Assembly: GCA_015064625.1 (NCBI GenBank)
Contig: SVRW01000020.1
Span: 1-45,010 of the forward strand
Direction of reading: 5' to 3'
Origin: Oscillospiraceae bacterium
GTDB lineage: Bacteria; Bacillota; Clostridia; Oscillospirales; CAG-382
DNA: 45,010 nt
Of this stretch, positions 16,645 to 24,617 are shown piece by piece (position 1 is the first letter of the stretch; every line of letters begins with the position of its first letter). Both the position numbers and the translations under genes were made by a program. The notes below the pieces were generated by a model. The model was given only the letters and a program-made list of their open reading frames with translations, had not been told where the DNA came from and did not search any database.

Positions 16645-17874
16645 TCATTTTACGTTTTCAAAAAAGGCTTCTATATCGCCCATATAAGCCTTTACGCTTC
16701 CTTGAACAAGCTCGTTGTCTCCGCCGCCTCTGCCATTAAGCGCGGAATTCATCTCTTTCGCAAATGCTCTCATATCACGCTCTTTAGAAACGGCAACATA
16801 TCTGTAATTTGCTTCGGAAACCTGACAGAACGCACCGCAAACTCCGAACAAATCAGCACCGCCCGTTGCAAGATAACGAAGGAATACAGGATCGTTTATT
16901 TCGGTAAATAAACATTTTTTGCCAGTTTCCTTCGCTTTTTCAAGCATAAGAGAAGCGATAATATTTTTCAAATCGTTGCTTTGTTGCTTTTCTTTCTTAT
17001 TTTCTTCCAAAAGCCTCTCTATGCCAAGAGCCAACTCGTTTGGCTTGGCAGAAAGCAATGCAGAAGAAGCCTTGGTTTGTGAAAGCTTTGCTTCATAGTC
17101 CTTTATAGCATCAAATCCGCAAAGCATATGAATTCTTATTCCTTGCTTATAATTCATAAAACCAAGAAGCTTTATTATGCCAATTTCTCCCGTTCGATTA
17201 ACGTGTGGAGCGCAACAAGCGCATTTGTCGTATCCTTCTACGGTAACAATACGAACGTTTTCCGTTAAATCAAGCTTACTTCTGTAATTAAGAGAAGAAA
17301 GAGCTTCTCCAGAAAAAACCTCTGCGAAAACGGGAACGTTTAAAACAACAGCCTTATTAGCTTCCAATTCAACGAAATCAAGCTGTTCTTTCGTTAAAGT
17401 TCCGTTTATGTCAAGTGTAACGTCTTCGCTTCCCATGTGGAAACCAACGTTATCAAAGCCGAAATAACGGTTAATTATACCCGACACAATATGCTCACCC
17501 GTATGATTTTGCATCCTTGGAAAACGGATATCAAAATCCACAAGTCCCGTAACATTTACGCCAACTTCAAGGGGAGCATCGCAAAAATGATATATAATTC
17601 CATTTTTCTCCTGCGTGTCGGAAACGTTAACAACACCGCTTGCAAGAACAGTTTTTTCTTCCCCGCTTTCTTCAGTGACAAGACGGAAAAAATCTTCTTT
17701 ATCAACGTTTCCAAGGGTTATATACCCAACGTCGCCCTTTTGTCCTCCCCCTTCGGGGAAAAAAGTCGTTTTGTCAAGAACTATTTTGTATATATTTTTT
17801 TCTTTCTCACATTCTAAAACGTTAGCGTGAAAAAGAGACATATGACTTTGTGTTTCAAATAAACGCTCTGTCAA
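16645..17874 (-). CDS. AlaX-type alanyl-tRNA editing protein with DHHA1 domain
   Basis: The 409-residue protein resembles the editing half of alanyl-tRNA synthetase (AlaX-L), which deacylates mischarged Ser- or Gly-tRNA(Ala). The N-terminal barrel has FFPEGGGQKGDVG. The zinc site is NHTGEHI plus CCAPHVNRTGEIG, where AlaRS has CxGTH. The C-terminal DHHA1 domain ends with GRGGGDNELVQGS. The chosen start is a TTG at 17874 with AGAGGT 7 nt upstream, giving a 19-bp gap after the CNNM gene. A longer in-frame start at 17928 would overlap that gene and lacks an SD. The CAPH variant in place of CGTH is unusual but keeps the likely ligands. Confidence 0.88.
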   Translation of the reverse strand: MTERLFETQSHMSLFHANVLECEKEKNIYKIVLDKTTFFPEGGGQKGDVGYITLGNVDKEDFFRLVTEESGEEKTVLASGVVNVSDTQEKNGIIYHFCDAPLEVGVNVTGLVDFDIRFPRMQNHTGEHIVSGIINRYFGFDNVGFHMGSEDVTLDINGTLTKEQLDFVELEANKAVVLNVPVFAEVFSGEALSSLNYRSKLDLTENVRIVTVEGYDKCACCAPHVNRTGEIGIIKLLGFMNYKQGIRIHMLCGFDAIKDYEAKLSQTKASSALLSAKPNELALGIERLLEENKKEKQQSNDLKNIIASLMLEKAKETGKKCLFTEINDPVFLRYLATGGADLFGVCGAFCQVSEANYRYVAVSKERDMRAFAKEMNSALNGRGGGDNELVQGSVKAYMGDIEAFFENVK

Positions 17875-17893
17875 TTTAAATACCTCTGTTTTT

Positions 17894-19174
17894 TTAAAAT
17901 AAATCTTCTTCCTCTTCCTCTGCTTCACCTACGAGAACGTGTATACGCTCTATTCTTCGTGAAGACATTTCGGTTATCTTAATCGTAAGATTTTCAAAAT
18001 TCAAAATCGAGCCTTCTTCAACCTCGCCTTCAAGCATATCCGTTATCCAGCCTCCTACGGTTGCATTGTCGTCCTCAAAATCCGCATCTTCAAGATCAAA
18101 TAAGTCGAAGAAATCGAAAATACGCATATCACCGCTTATGTCATATTCGGTGTCGTTTATTTCCGTAACCTCCACTTCAACCTCGTCAGATTCGTCCCAG
18201 ATTTCTCCGACTATCTGTTCGAGTACGTCTTCCATAGTCAGAATACCCATTGTTCCGCCATATTCGTCGGTAACTATAACCATATGGGATTTTTCCTCTT
18301 TCATTTTGGAAAGCACTTGAGGAAGCGGCATTGTTTTATGAACGAAAACAGGCTCCATGAGAATACTTCTTATATTCACCCTCTGTTCTTCACCAATGGA
18401 AACGAGAGCTTTATAAAAACGGTTAAGATGAAGTATTCCTATTATATTATCTACCGTACCTTCGTAAAAAGGTATACGGGAAAATTTTGATTCCGTTATG
18501 GTCTCAAGAATATCGCTGTAATCCTCGTCAATATCAAGATACAGCATATCAACGCGGGGCGTTATTATCTGATAAGCAAGAACCTCATCAAAGTTAAGAG
18601 CGTTTTGCAGAAGATCACTTCTTTCCTCTTCAATAACGCCTTCACTTTCAGCAAGCTCTATCATGCTTTCAAGATCGTCTTCCGTCATTCCCTCGGATGC
18701 AATTTTAACGTTTTTCCAAAGCTTGGATATCAAATTGACAACGAAAACCACAACCTTGTTGAGCGGGAAGAATATAAAGCAAAGAATCCGCATTGGGAAC
18801 GCATAGTAATAAACCGCTTTGTCAGCCAATGCCTTGGCTATGATTTTGGGAGCGATCTCACCGAATATAAGCAATATAATCGTCATAACAAGCGTTGCAA
18901 CCCAGGCGAAGCTCTCACCTAAAAGGTCAATAACTATAACTGCGGCAACGGATGACGCGGCTGTGCTTACAAGATTATTACAAACAAGAATCGTAGAGAG
19001 AACGTCTTCAAAATCGTCCGTCATTTTCTTTGCCCATCTTACAAGCAAAGTTGGCGACGATTCAAAACGCTGTTTTATTCTCAGCTTGTTAGAAGATGCA
19101 AAAGACATCTCCGATGATGCAAAGAATGCCGAAAGTATTACAAGAAGCGCTACAAGCAAAACGTTAATAATCAT
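17894..19174 (-). CDS. CNNM/CorC-family CBS-domain membrane protein (hemolysin family)
   Basis: The 426-residue protein has an N-terminal DUF21/CNNM membrane domain with about four hydrophobic segments (residues 1-140), a CBS pair (about 195-320: ITPRVDMLYLD, GILHLNRF, VTDEYGGTMGILTMEDVLE) and a C-terminal CorC_HlyC domain (VGGWITDMLEGE). Relatives include magnesium and other divalent-cation exporters; the 'hemolysin' label is historical. Its start overlaps the stop of the paralogous gene upstream by an ATGA, which implies translational coupling. The pair probably works as one transport unit. Confidence 0.92.
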   Translation of the reverse strand: MIINVLLVALLVILSAFFASSEMSFASSNKLRIKQRFESSPTLLVRWAKKMTDDFEDVLSTILVCNNLVSTAASSVAAVIVIDLLGESFAWVATLVMTIILLIFGEIAPKIIAKALADKAVYYYAFPMRILCFIFFPLNKVVVFVVNLISKLWKNVKIASEGMTEDDLESMIELAESEGVIEEERSDLLQNALNFDEVLAYQIITPRVDMLYLDIDEDYSDILETITESKFSRIPFYEGTVDNIIGILHLNRFYKALVSIGEEQRVNIRSILMEPVFVHKTMPLPQVLSKMKEEKSHMVIVTDEYGGTMGILTMEDVLEQIVGEIWDESDEVEVEVTEINDTEYDISGDMRIFDFFDLFDLEDADFEDDNATVGGWITDMLEGEVEEGSILNFENLTIKITEMSSRRIERIHVLVGEAEEEEEDLF

Positions 19175-20247
19175 CCCGCTTCACCGCCTCTCGCATCCTC
19201 TTCGTCGTATATTTCACCGACAAGCTCTTCAAGAATGTCTTCTACTGTAAGAATACCCAAAATCTTTTTTTCAGAGTTTCTTACAACAGCAAGAGTTATT
19301 TTCCTTGCGCTTAATTCCGAGAGCAATTCATCAAGAGGAACTTTGTCCGACACAAAATACGGTTTATCCATAACACTGCGTAAAGTCATGCCCTCTCCGC
19401 CCGTTTCTATGTACCTCTTGAGAAGCTTGCGAATCTGTACTATTCCAAGAACGTTTCCGCTCTTCCCAACTACTGGAAATCGGGAATATCCCGACGATTT
19501 GGCTTTGTATACAGTTTCTTCAAGACTATCGTACATATAAAGGGTATCAACTTGTTCCCAAGGGGTGACTATTTCGCCCGAAAGTAAATCGGAAAATTCA
19601 AGAGCAGAAGAAAAGAGTTGTGCCATTTCTTCGTCTTCTTCTACGCTTTCTTCAACGTAGCTGTCAACGATATCGTATATCTCATCTTCAGTAACCGTTG
19701 GCGCATCGTCGGAAATTTTGCTGAAAGGCTTTTTGATAAGAGCTGATAGTTTCCCGAAAACGAAAACCAAGGGTCTGAAAAATTTCATAAGAATAACTAT
19801 GGGCGCAGATGCGAAAAGAGCCCATTTTTCGTTACAATCATTGGCAAAGCATTTGGGAATCATTTCCCCAAAGAAGAATATGCAAATTGCCGTAAGGAGC
19901 GTTGCAACAGATACGTTCATACCGTTTATAACACCTGCAAGCAACGTTGATATTGTTGCCATGGAGATATTAACGATATTATTTCCAATAAGTATGGTAG
20001 TAAGCGCATCGTCATAATTTTCCAGAATGTACAAAACTCGTTTCGCACTCTTTTTGCCATCGTCAGCATAAGACATCATTCTTATTTTGTTAACAACGGA
20101 AAGAGCCGTTTCAACTCCCGAGAAAAACGCGCTGAATACCATCAAAACAAAAAATGCAAGCAAATAAGTCAGTAAATCACTGTTTACCATATTCTTACTT
20201 GCCGCAAGAGCTATAATAGTCTGCCCTGCAGGACTACCGTCGTCCAT
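19171..20247 (-). CDS. CNNM-family CBS-domain membrane protein lacking the CorC domain
   Basis: This 358-residue paralogue of the next gene has the CNNM membrane domain (FSAFFSGVETALSVV, ILIGNNIVNI) and the CBS pair (IVTPWEQVDTLYMYD to ILGILTVEDILEELVGEIYDEE). It stops there and lacks the C-terminal CorC_HlyC domain. The ATG at 20247 is used with a modest GGTGG SD; an in-frame ATG 19 codons later (MVNSDLL) is an alternative. It is the first gene of the long minus-strand run and is preceded by a promoter at 20307-20335. Confidence 0.88.
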   Translation of the reverse strand: MDDGSPAGQTIIALAASKNMVNSDLLTYLLAFFVLMVFSAFFSGVETALSVVNKIRMMSYADDGKKSAKRVLYILENYDDALTTILIGNNIVNISMATISTLLAGVINGMNVSVATLLTAICIFFFGEMIPKCFANDCNEKWALFASAPIVILMKFFRPLVFVFGKLSALIKKPFSKISDDAPTVTEDEIYDIVDSYVEESVEEDEEMAQLFSSALEFSDLLSGEIVTPWEQVDTLYMYDSLEETVYKAKSSGYSRFPVVGKSGNVLGIVQIRKLLKRYIETGGEGMTLRSVMDKPYFVSDKVPLDELLSELSARKITLAVVRNSEKKILGILTVEDILEELVGEIYDEEDARGGEAG

Positions 20248-20306
20248 TTAAGATTCCACCAACCTTCTTTATTTTTTTACTGGATATTACTCCAATACAG
20301 TTATTC

Positions 20307-20335
20307 ATTCTATCATAAAAAAACTTATTTTGCAA
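20307..20335 (-). promoter_or_regulatory. Promoter of the CNNM-to-topB gene run
   Basis: Minus-strand TTGCAA (20330-20335), 17 bp, TAGAAT (20307-20312) with TGA before the -10. The RNA start would be near 20300. Confidence 0.55.
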
Positions 20336-20435
20336 TAGATTTTCGTAAATAGATATATTTTTATTTTCCACAAATATAATATATAATGAATGAAAATATA
20401 TAAAAAAGGAGCTTTCACAAAAGGAGGATGTTTCC

Positions 20436-21359
20436 GTGAGACAAAAAAAAGAAAGACTTTATCTTTGCCTATGGGCTTTGGCAGTCCTTGCTTTAGTCCC
20501 GATGATAATCGGATTTTTGCCTTCATCTGTTCAGAACGAAGCGAGCGAAAACACAGATTTACCAGAGGACGTTTTCCAGAATCAATCAGAGGATGAAGAA
20601 ATAATTCTACCCGATAATGCCTCAGCCATTGTTCAGGCAGAGCTTCCAATGAATAGCTTTATAAATAACACAAAATATAAAGTAAATGAAAAAAGTCTAA
20701 AATTCACAAAAACGGATTTTGATAAAAATGCTCCTCTTGTCTTGATAATACATACGTACGGAACGCAAAGCTACAACAAGGAAGGATTTATAACCCCCAC
20801 GTCCACGTTGAAAAGCGAAAATGAGAAAGAAAACGTTATATGCGCTGGCAAAGCCTTTGCAGAAGCCTTGGAGGAAATTGGGATAAAAACCATTCATGAC
20901 AAAACACTGTTTGATAAAATAAGCTACAGCGGTGCTTACAATTTGTCAGTTAATGCGGTCAGAGAACATCTTAATAAATACCCTTCAATAAAATACGTCG
21001 TTGACATACAAAGAGATTCTCTTTTCAATCAGAAAGGAAATTGCGTTAAAACCGTCACAAATACAGAAAAAGGAAAAACCGCACAAATCGCTTTTATCGC
21101 AGGAAGCGATGAAAACGGAGCGGATTTTCCTTCATGGAAAGATAATCTTGCGCTTTCTCTTAAAATTTCAGAAAATCTTTCTAAAATATCAAAAAAGCTT
21201 TCCCGTGGAGTCACTCTTAACCCGTCGGGATACGGTCAGTATGCGTCAAAAGGCTTCATAACCGTTAAAATCGGTACGGCAGGAAATACACAGACGGAAG
21301 CAGAAAACGCTGCAGAGCTTTTGGCGAAGGCTTTTTATAGTTCAATTCGGAATTCGTAA
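20436..21359 (+). CDS. SpoIIP-family (stage II sporulation protein P) protein, degenerate active site
   Basis: The 307-residue protein has one N-terminal membrane anchor (about residues 8-29) and a C-terminal SpoIIP domain. SpoIIP is a cell-wall amidase/endopeptidase needed for engulfment. The family frame is clear: VLIIHTYGTQSY for the usual HTHxTESY, VVDIQRDSL for DxHRD, and ITVKIGTAGNTQTEAENAAELLAKA for LLxEVGxxxNTxEEA. In each motif the likely metal-binding or catalytic residue has changed (second His to Tyr, Glu to Gln, His to Gln, Glu to Lys), so catalysis is doubtful. The start is GTG with a perfect AGGAGG 8 nt upstream. Expression is presumably sporulation-linked, but no sporulation-sigma promoter was recognised. 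Confidence 0.82.
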   Translation: MRQKKERLYLCLWALAVLALVPMIIGFLPSSVQNEASENTDLPEDVFQNQSEDEEIILPDNASAIVQAELPMNSFINNTKYKVNEKSLKFTKTDFDKNAPLVLIIHTYGTQSYNKEGFITPTSTLKSENEKENVICAGKAFAEALEEIGIKTIHDKTLFDKISYSGAYNLSVNAVREHLNKYPSIKYVVDIQRDSLFNQKGNCVKTVTNTEKGKTAQIAFIAGSDENGADFPSWKDNLALSLKISENLSKISKKLSRGVTLNPSGYGQYASKGFITVKIGTAGNTQTEAENAAELLAKAFYSSIRNS

Positions 21360-21594
21360 TGCGGAATTCGGAATATAAAAATGCTCAATTCGGGTCTTTA
21401 AACCTTGAGTTGAGCATATTTATCTTATATTTTAATAAATGCTTTTTGAACGTAGTGAGAAAAGCTACCTTTATTCCGCATTCCGAATTCCGCATTCCGC
21501 ATTAGCAATATTTTAGTAAATGCTTTTCGACCGAAGGGAGAAAAGCTACCTTTATTCCGCATTCCGAATTCCGCATTCCGAATTAGCAAAAGCG
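21351..21594. repeat. GAATTCCG-type repeats with an 81-bp tandem duplication
   Basis: Alternating ATTCCGAATTCCGCATTCCG units (both orientations) occur at 21351-21376, 21474-21504 and 21555-21585. The last two belong to an 81-bp tandem duplication that starts with AAATGCTTTT at 21437 and 21518 and includes GAGAAAAGCTACCTTTATTCCG. Each pair of units can self-pair into long hairpins. No gene is visible. Confidence 0.75.
21381..21424 (+). terminator. Terminator of the SpoIIP-family gene
   Basis: ATGCTCAA with TTGAGCAT forms the base of a 14-bp imperfect stem (21381-21394 and 21404-21418), followed by a T-rich ATTTATCTT. Confidence 0.5.
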
Positions 21595-21846
21595 TCAGCT
21601 TTTGCTAATCGCTTCCTCAATCGCCAATGCAAGCTGGTCGGCACAGGACGTGGACTTGAATCCACAGGTATTCCCCTTTAAAATTCTGATAACGTCTTCT
21701 GCTTTCATACCATCAACAAGTTTTGATATAGCTTTGAGGTTTCCGTTACATCCACCGTAAAAAGAAACGTTCTTTACTCTTTTGTCCTCGGTAAGCTCAA
21801 ACTGTATGTATGAGGCACAAACGCCCCTTGTTTTGTATTTGTACAT
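21595..21846 (-). CDS. TSCPD domain protein (TIGR03905 type)
   Basis: The 83-residue protein is almost entirely a TSCPD domain, the small fold also found at the C-terminus of some B12-dependent ribonucleotide reductases. It shows GVCASYIQFEL, SFYGGCNGNLKAIS and GNTCGFKSTSCADQLA, with four conserved cysteines. Stand-alone members are widespread in Clostridia and have no assigned reaction. Two start codons lie six bases apart. AAAGGAG is only 3 nt from the first ATG (21852) but 9 nt from the second (21846), so the second is preferred. Repeats flank it on both sides. Confidence 0.82.
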   Translation of the reverse strand: MYKYKTRGVCASYIQFELTEDKRVKNVSFYGGCNGNLKAISKLVDGMKAEDVIRILKGNTCGFKSTSCADQLALAIEEAISKS

Positions 21847-21889
21847 CCTCATTTTCTCCTTTGAATTTATTAAATTTGTATAAATCTGT

Positions 21890-21985
21890 ACAATAAAATT
21901 GCTTTTCGAACGCTGTGAGAAAAGCTACCTTAACTTTTGGCGTAGCCAAAATCATTCCGAATTACGCATTCCGAATTCCGAATTA
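21890..21985. repeat. GAATTCCG-type repeat unit between TSCPD and HipA-like genes
   Basis: A further copy of the GCTTTTCGAACG...GAGAAAAGCTACC unit is followed by a GGCG-TAGCC mini-hairpin and ATTCCGAATTACGCATTCCG. It ends at the HipA-like gene stop codon. Confidence 0.65.
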
Positions 21986-23110
21986 TCCAATAATCTCTCT
22001 CACCCTATCGTGAATCCTATTCTCGATTAGAGAAAGACGATTTTCAGGCAGATTGTATCTACTGTGTTTTTTGAATTTAAAATCAAGTAATTTTCTAAGC
22101 ATTATTTTTTGGTCATGGGTAAGATTCTTTTTCGCCTCTTCAACAAAGCTATCATAAACGCATGGAAGCAAAACGTCTGCATAGCGTTTCATTCCGTTAT
22201 CACTTCCCAAAGCACCCCGCCCTGCAAGGCTGAAAAGAGCGTTTCCATGGTCAAACAGCGGAGCGGGAGCAACAATTTTATTTGTTTTGCTGTCTACAAG
22301 CGGACCAAAATTACCATAATGTCTGTCGGTGTTGAATATAACAGCATCAAATAAAATCATATCGTTCAATGCTTTTGTAAATTCTTCTCCCAATGATTCA
22401 TAAAATTCCCTGACAGCTTTTAATCCACCGCTTTTGACGATTCTCCCGATAGGAACGTAGGATAATTCTTTGCTGGTAAATATATCGCAAACAGAGCAAA
22501 GCCTTCCTTTCCATTTGCTTAAAGTATATGGAATAACGTTCACACCAAGTTCAACGCCTATCTGATACGCATAAAACTCCGAATACGGCTCGTTTCCTGT
22601 GTTGGAAGCGCCTTCCGTCCCGCCTTTATAGAGCTTTATTCCATTTTCCCTGCGCCAACATTTAGGAAGTATCCCATTGGTAGTAAATTCAGGGCTTGAC
22701 GTCATTCCTGAAGGAGTATCACTTCCATAACCCGTAAATGCAATCAAACCAAGCACTCTGCTAAAGCGATTATCATACAGATTATATTTGTCAAACGTTC
22801 CTTCAAAACCTTCTTCTACCACCCAATAACAGTCGTTTAAGGACAAGCCTTTCGAAATTTTGATTATGTCCATATGCCTGTTGGGACTTAATCCCATAGC
22901 CGTTAAAAGAGAATCAACGTAAGCTCTGTTTCGTGGAATTGTACGATGACGAATCCAACTCCAAACGTCAGCCTCACTTTCGCCCGATAAATCAAGGGGA
23001 AGCTTGGTTTTATCTTCATGAACCCAAAGAACTTTTATATTATTTTCTGCTCCGTCGTCTGCGGAAAACCGCAAAACAACTTCATCAAAAAGTTTTATTT
23101 CGTAAATCAT
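21983..23110 (-). CDS. HipA-like kinase-fold protein
   Basis: The 375-residue protein shows the C-terminal features of HipA-type Ser/Thr kinases: IFNTDRHYGNFGPL (catalytic Asp and metal-binding Asn) followed by PLFDHGNALF (the DFG-like Asp). The N-terminal half is predicted to be globular with IKLYKGG as a candidate ATP-lysine segment. HipA kinases phosphorylate targets such as aminoacyl-tRNA synthetases and usually sit beside a HipB DNA-binding antitoxin. None is visible here, and the flanks are intergenic repeats. The ATG at 23110 has AAAGGA 7 nt upstream; the longer frame to 23161 runs into repeat sequence and was not used. A phage-type or stress kinase is possible. Confidence 0.75.
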   Translation of the reverse strand: MIYEIKLFDEVVLRFSADDGAENNIKVLWVHEDKTKLPLDLSGESEADVWSWIRHRTIPRNRAYVDSLLTAMGLSPNRHMDIIKISKGLSLNDCYWVVEEGFEGTFDKYNLYDNRFSRVLGLIAFTGYGSDTPSGMTSSPEFTTNGILPKCWRRENGIKLYKGGTEGASNTGNEPYSEFYAYQIGVELGVNVIPYTLSKWKGRLCSVCDIFTSKELSYVPIGRIVKSGGLKAVREFYESLGEEFTKALNDMILFDAVIFNTDRHYGNFGPLVDSKTNKIVAPAPLFDHGNALFSLAGRGALGSDNGMKRYADVLLPCVYDSFVEEAKKNLTHDQKIMLRKLLDFKFKKHSRYNLPENRLSLIENRIHDRVREIIG

Positions 23111-23114
23111 AAAT

Positions 23115-23280
<166 letters not shown>

Positions 23281-23759
23281 ATACCATCTAATTAAAAAGG
23301 TGTCAAGAGCGAAAAAGGCTTTATAAATAAGTGATAAATAAACTGAAACTACAATTTTAATTACAACTGCTGACTTTCAGCTTTGATTCATATTAAATTT
23401 ACAGTTAGTTCATAAATCTGTAAAACATTTCATACCGTTTCATTGTAAAATACAATCGGTAATATAGTAAATAACATATAAGGAAAAATAGGTATTATAA
23501 AGGAATATCTGTGCACGGGGACGTGTCACGCACAATGCGTAATTCGGAATTCGTAATGCGGAATAATTTTAAAAACTGATTCTAAAGGTTATCCCTTGAA
23601 ATCGAGAAATTTATTCATTCCGAATTTTGAATAGAATTATAAATTTGAGGGTTTTTCCTTGAAATTATGATTTTTATTCCGAATTCCGCATTCCGAATTA
23701 TTTATTACATTGTTTTTAAAAATAAATAAATTACTCAAACAAAACAAGGAGGTTCATTT
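23281..23759. repeat. Long intergenic region upstream of the lectin-like gene
   Basis: This 479-bp AT-rich stretch holds small inverted repeats: TTTACAG/CTGTAAA at 23398-23424, and an ATTGTA/TACAAT hairpin near 23442. Further GAATTCC-type units lie at 23536-23563, near 23618, and at 23675-23700, plus a GGGGACGTGTC fragment at 23518. A perfect SD (AGGAGG, 23747-23752) serves the next gene. No clear promoter could be chosen, and no coding gene is seen. Confidence 0.5.
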
Positions 23760-24617
23760 ATGAATCAAGAACAAACATTCAAACGTCGCTTTGCACGTTG
23801 GTCTATTCGTGTTTTAGCGGTACTTCTCGTAGCATTAACTTGCACGTTTTGTTTCTTCTCTTTCGAGAGCGATAAAAACGTTGCAGAAGCTGAGGAAGAT
23901 GCTTACACCGCAACGCCTTTCAATATGACAGGTGCTCCTTTCAATGGCATGACAAGTATTACTCAAATGGCATCTGGAACGTACATAGACTGCCTGATAA
24001 TGTGTCGCGGAAATAAAAAATTTTTGGCTAATCACGATAGTGCTTTTGATAGTATAAGATTGAACGACATTCACCGTGACAGAACCGAAAAGGCAGGCAC
24101 AAGCGGAAACCCAGACATTACCTCACGTATATGGCGTTTATGCAAACAGTCAGACGGAACATTCTATCTTTATAACATTTGTCACGGACAGTATATTGGT
24201 TGGGCATGGAACACCTATAATGATGGGGAAGAATGGGGTAGAAAACTGGCCATTGGTACCAGTGCTTCTATAAAATTTAAAATCACATCTATAAGCACTA
24301 ATTTATATACTATGTATTGTCAGAATCTCACCAATTCAGCCTGGAATGGATATTTGGATGGTGGCATGTATGCCAATGGTGATCTAATTGCTTATACAAT
24401 ATATGACAAAAGAAATGGCACCTCTGCAACAAGCGGTACCAATAATACAAATCAGCATTGGTATATCTTCCCATTGCTTCAGGCAAACAACTCCAATGTT
24501 ATAGGTTATTCAGGAAAATTCAAATCAGTTATGGCAAACCGAGCCACAGGTGAAAATTTGGCAGAAGGTTTTTTTCAGCAAATACCTATGCACCCGCTGG
24601 TACAGAACAGCAGTTGA
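23760..24617 (+). CDS. Secreted ricin-lectin/InlB-repeat protein, N-terminal part (frameshifted)
   Basis: The 285-codon frame starts with AGGAGG 7 nt upstream and a signal peptide (RRFARWSIRVLAVLLVALTCTFCFF, shown here only as residues 9-33). Residues 60-240 look like a ricin-type beta-trefoil with recurring FYLYN, YIGWAW and QHWYIF strands, consistent with carbohydrate binding outside the cell. The true coding frame is lost at a run of seven T (24569-24575). The last 14 residues, after GFF, are out of frame relative to the protein that continues downstream. Reading -1 at that run gives a continuous trefoil (GFFSANTYAPAGTEQQ...). This is one gene with the next entry. Confidence 0.85.
   Translation: MNQEQTFKRRFARWSIRVLAVLLVALTCTFCFFSFESDKNVAEAEEDAYTATPFNMTGAPFNGMTSITQMASGTYIDCLIMCRGNKKFLANHDSAFDSIRLNDIHRDRTEKAGTSGNPDITSRIWRLCKQSDGTFYLYNICHGQYIGWAWNTYNDGEEWGRKLAIGTSASIKFKITSISTNLYTMYCQNLTNSAWNGYLDGGMYANGDLIAYTIYDKRNGTSATSGTNNTNQHWYIFPLLQANNSNVIGYSGKFKSVMANRATGENLAEGFFQQIPMHPLVQNSS
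24569..24575 (+). other. T7 slippery site, -1 frameshift point
   Basis: In frame, GGT TTT TTT CAG forms the heptamer T_TTT_TTT, the ideal -1 slippage sequence. Slipping back one base joins the two reading frames seamlessly. A possible upstream SD-like AGGTGA lies at 24548-24553. Transcript slippage, phase variation or a missed base in the assembly are alternatives. Confidence 0.7.
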
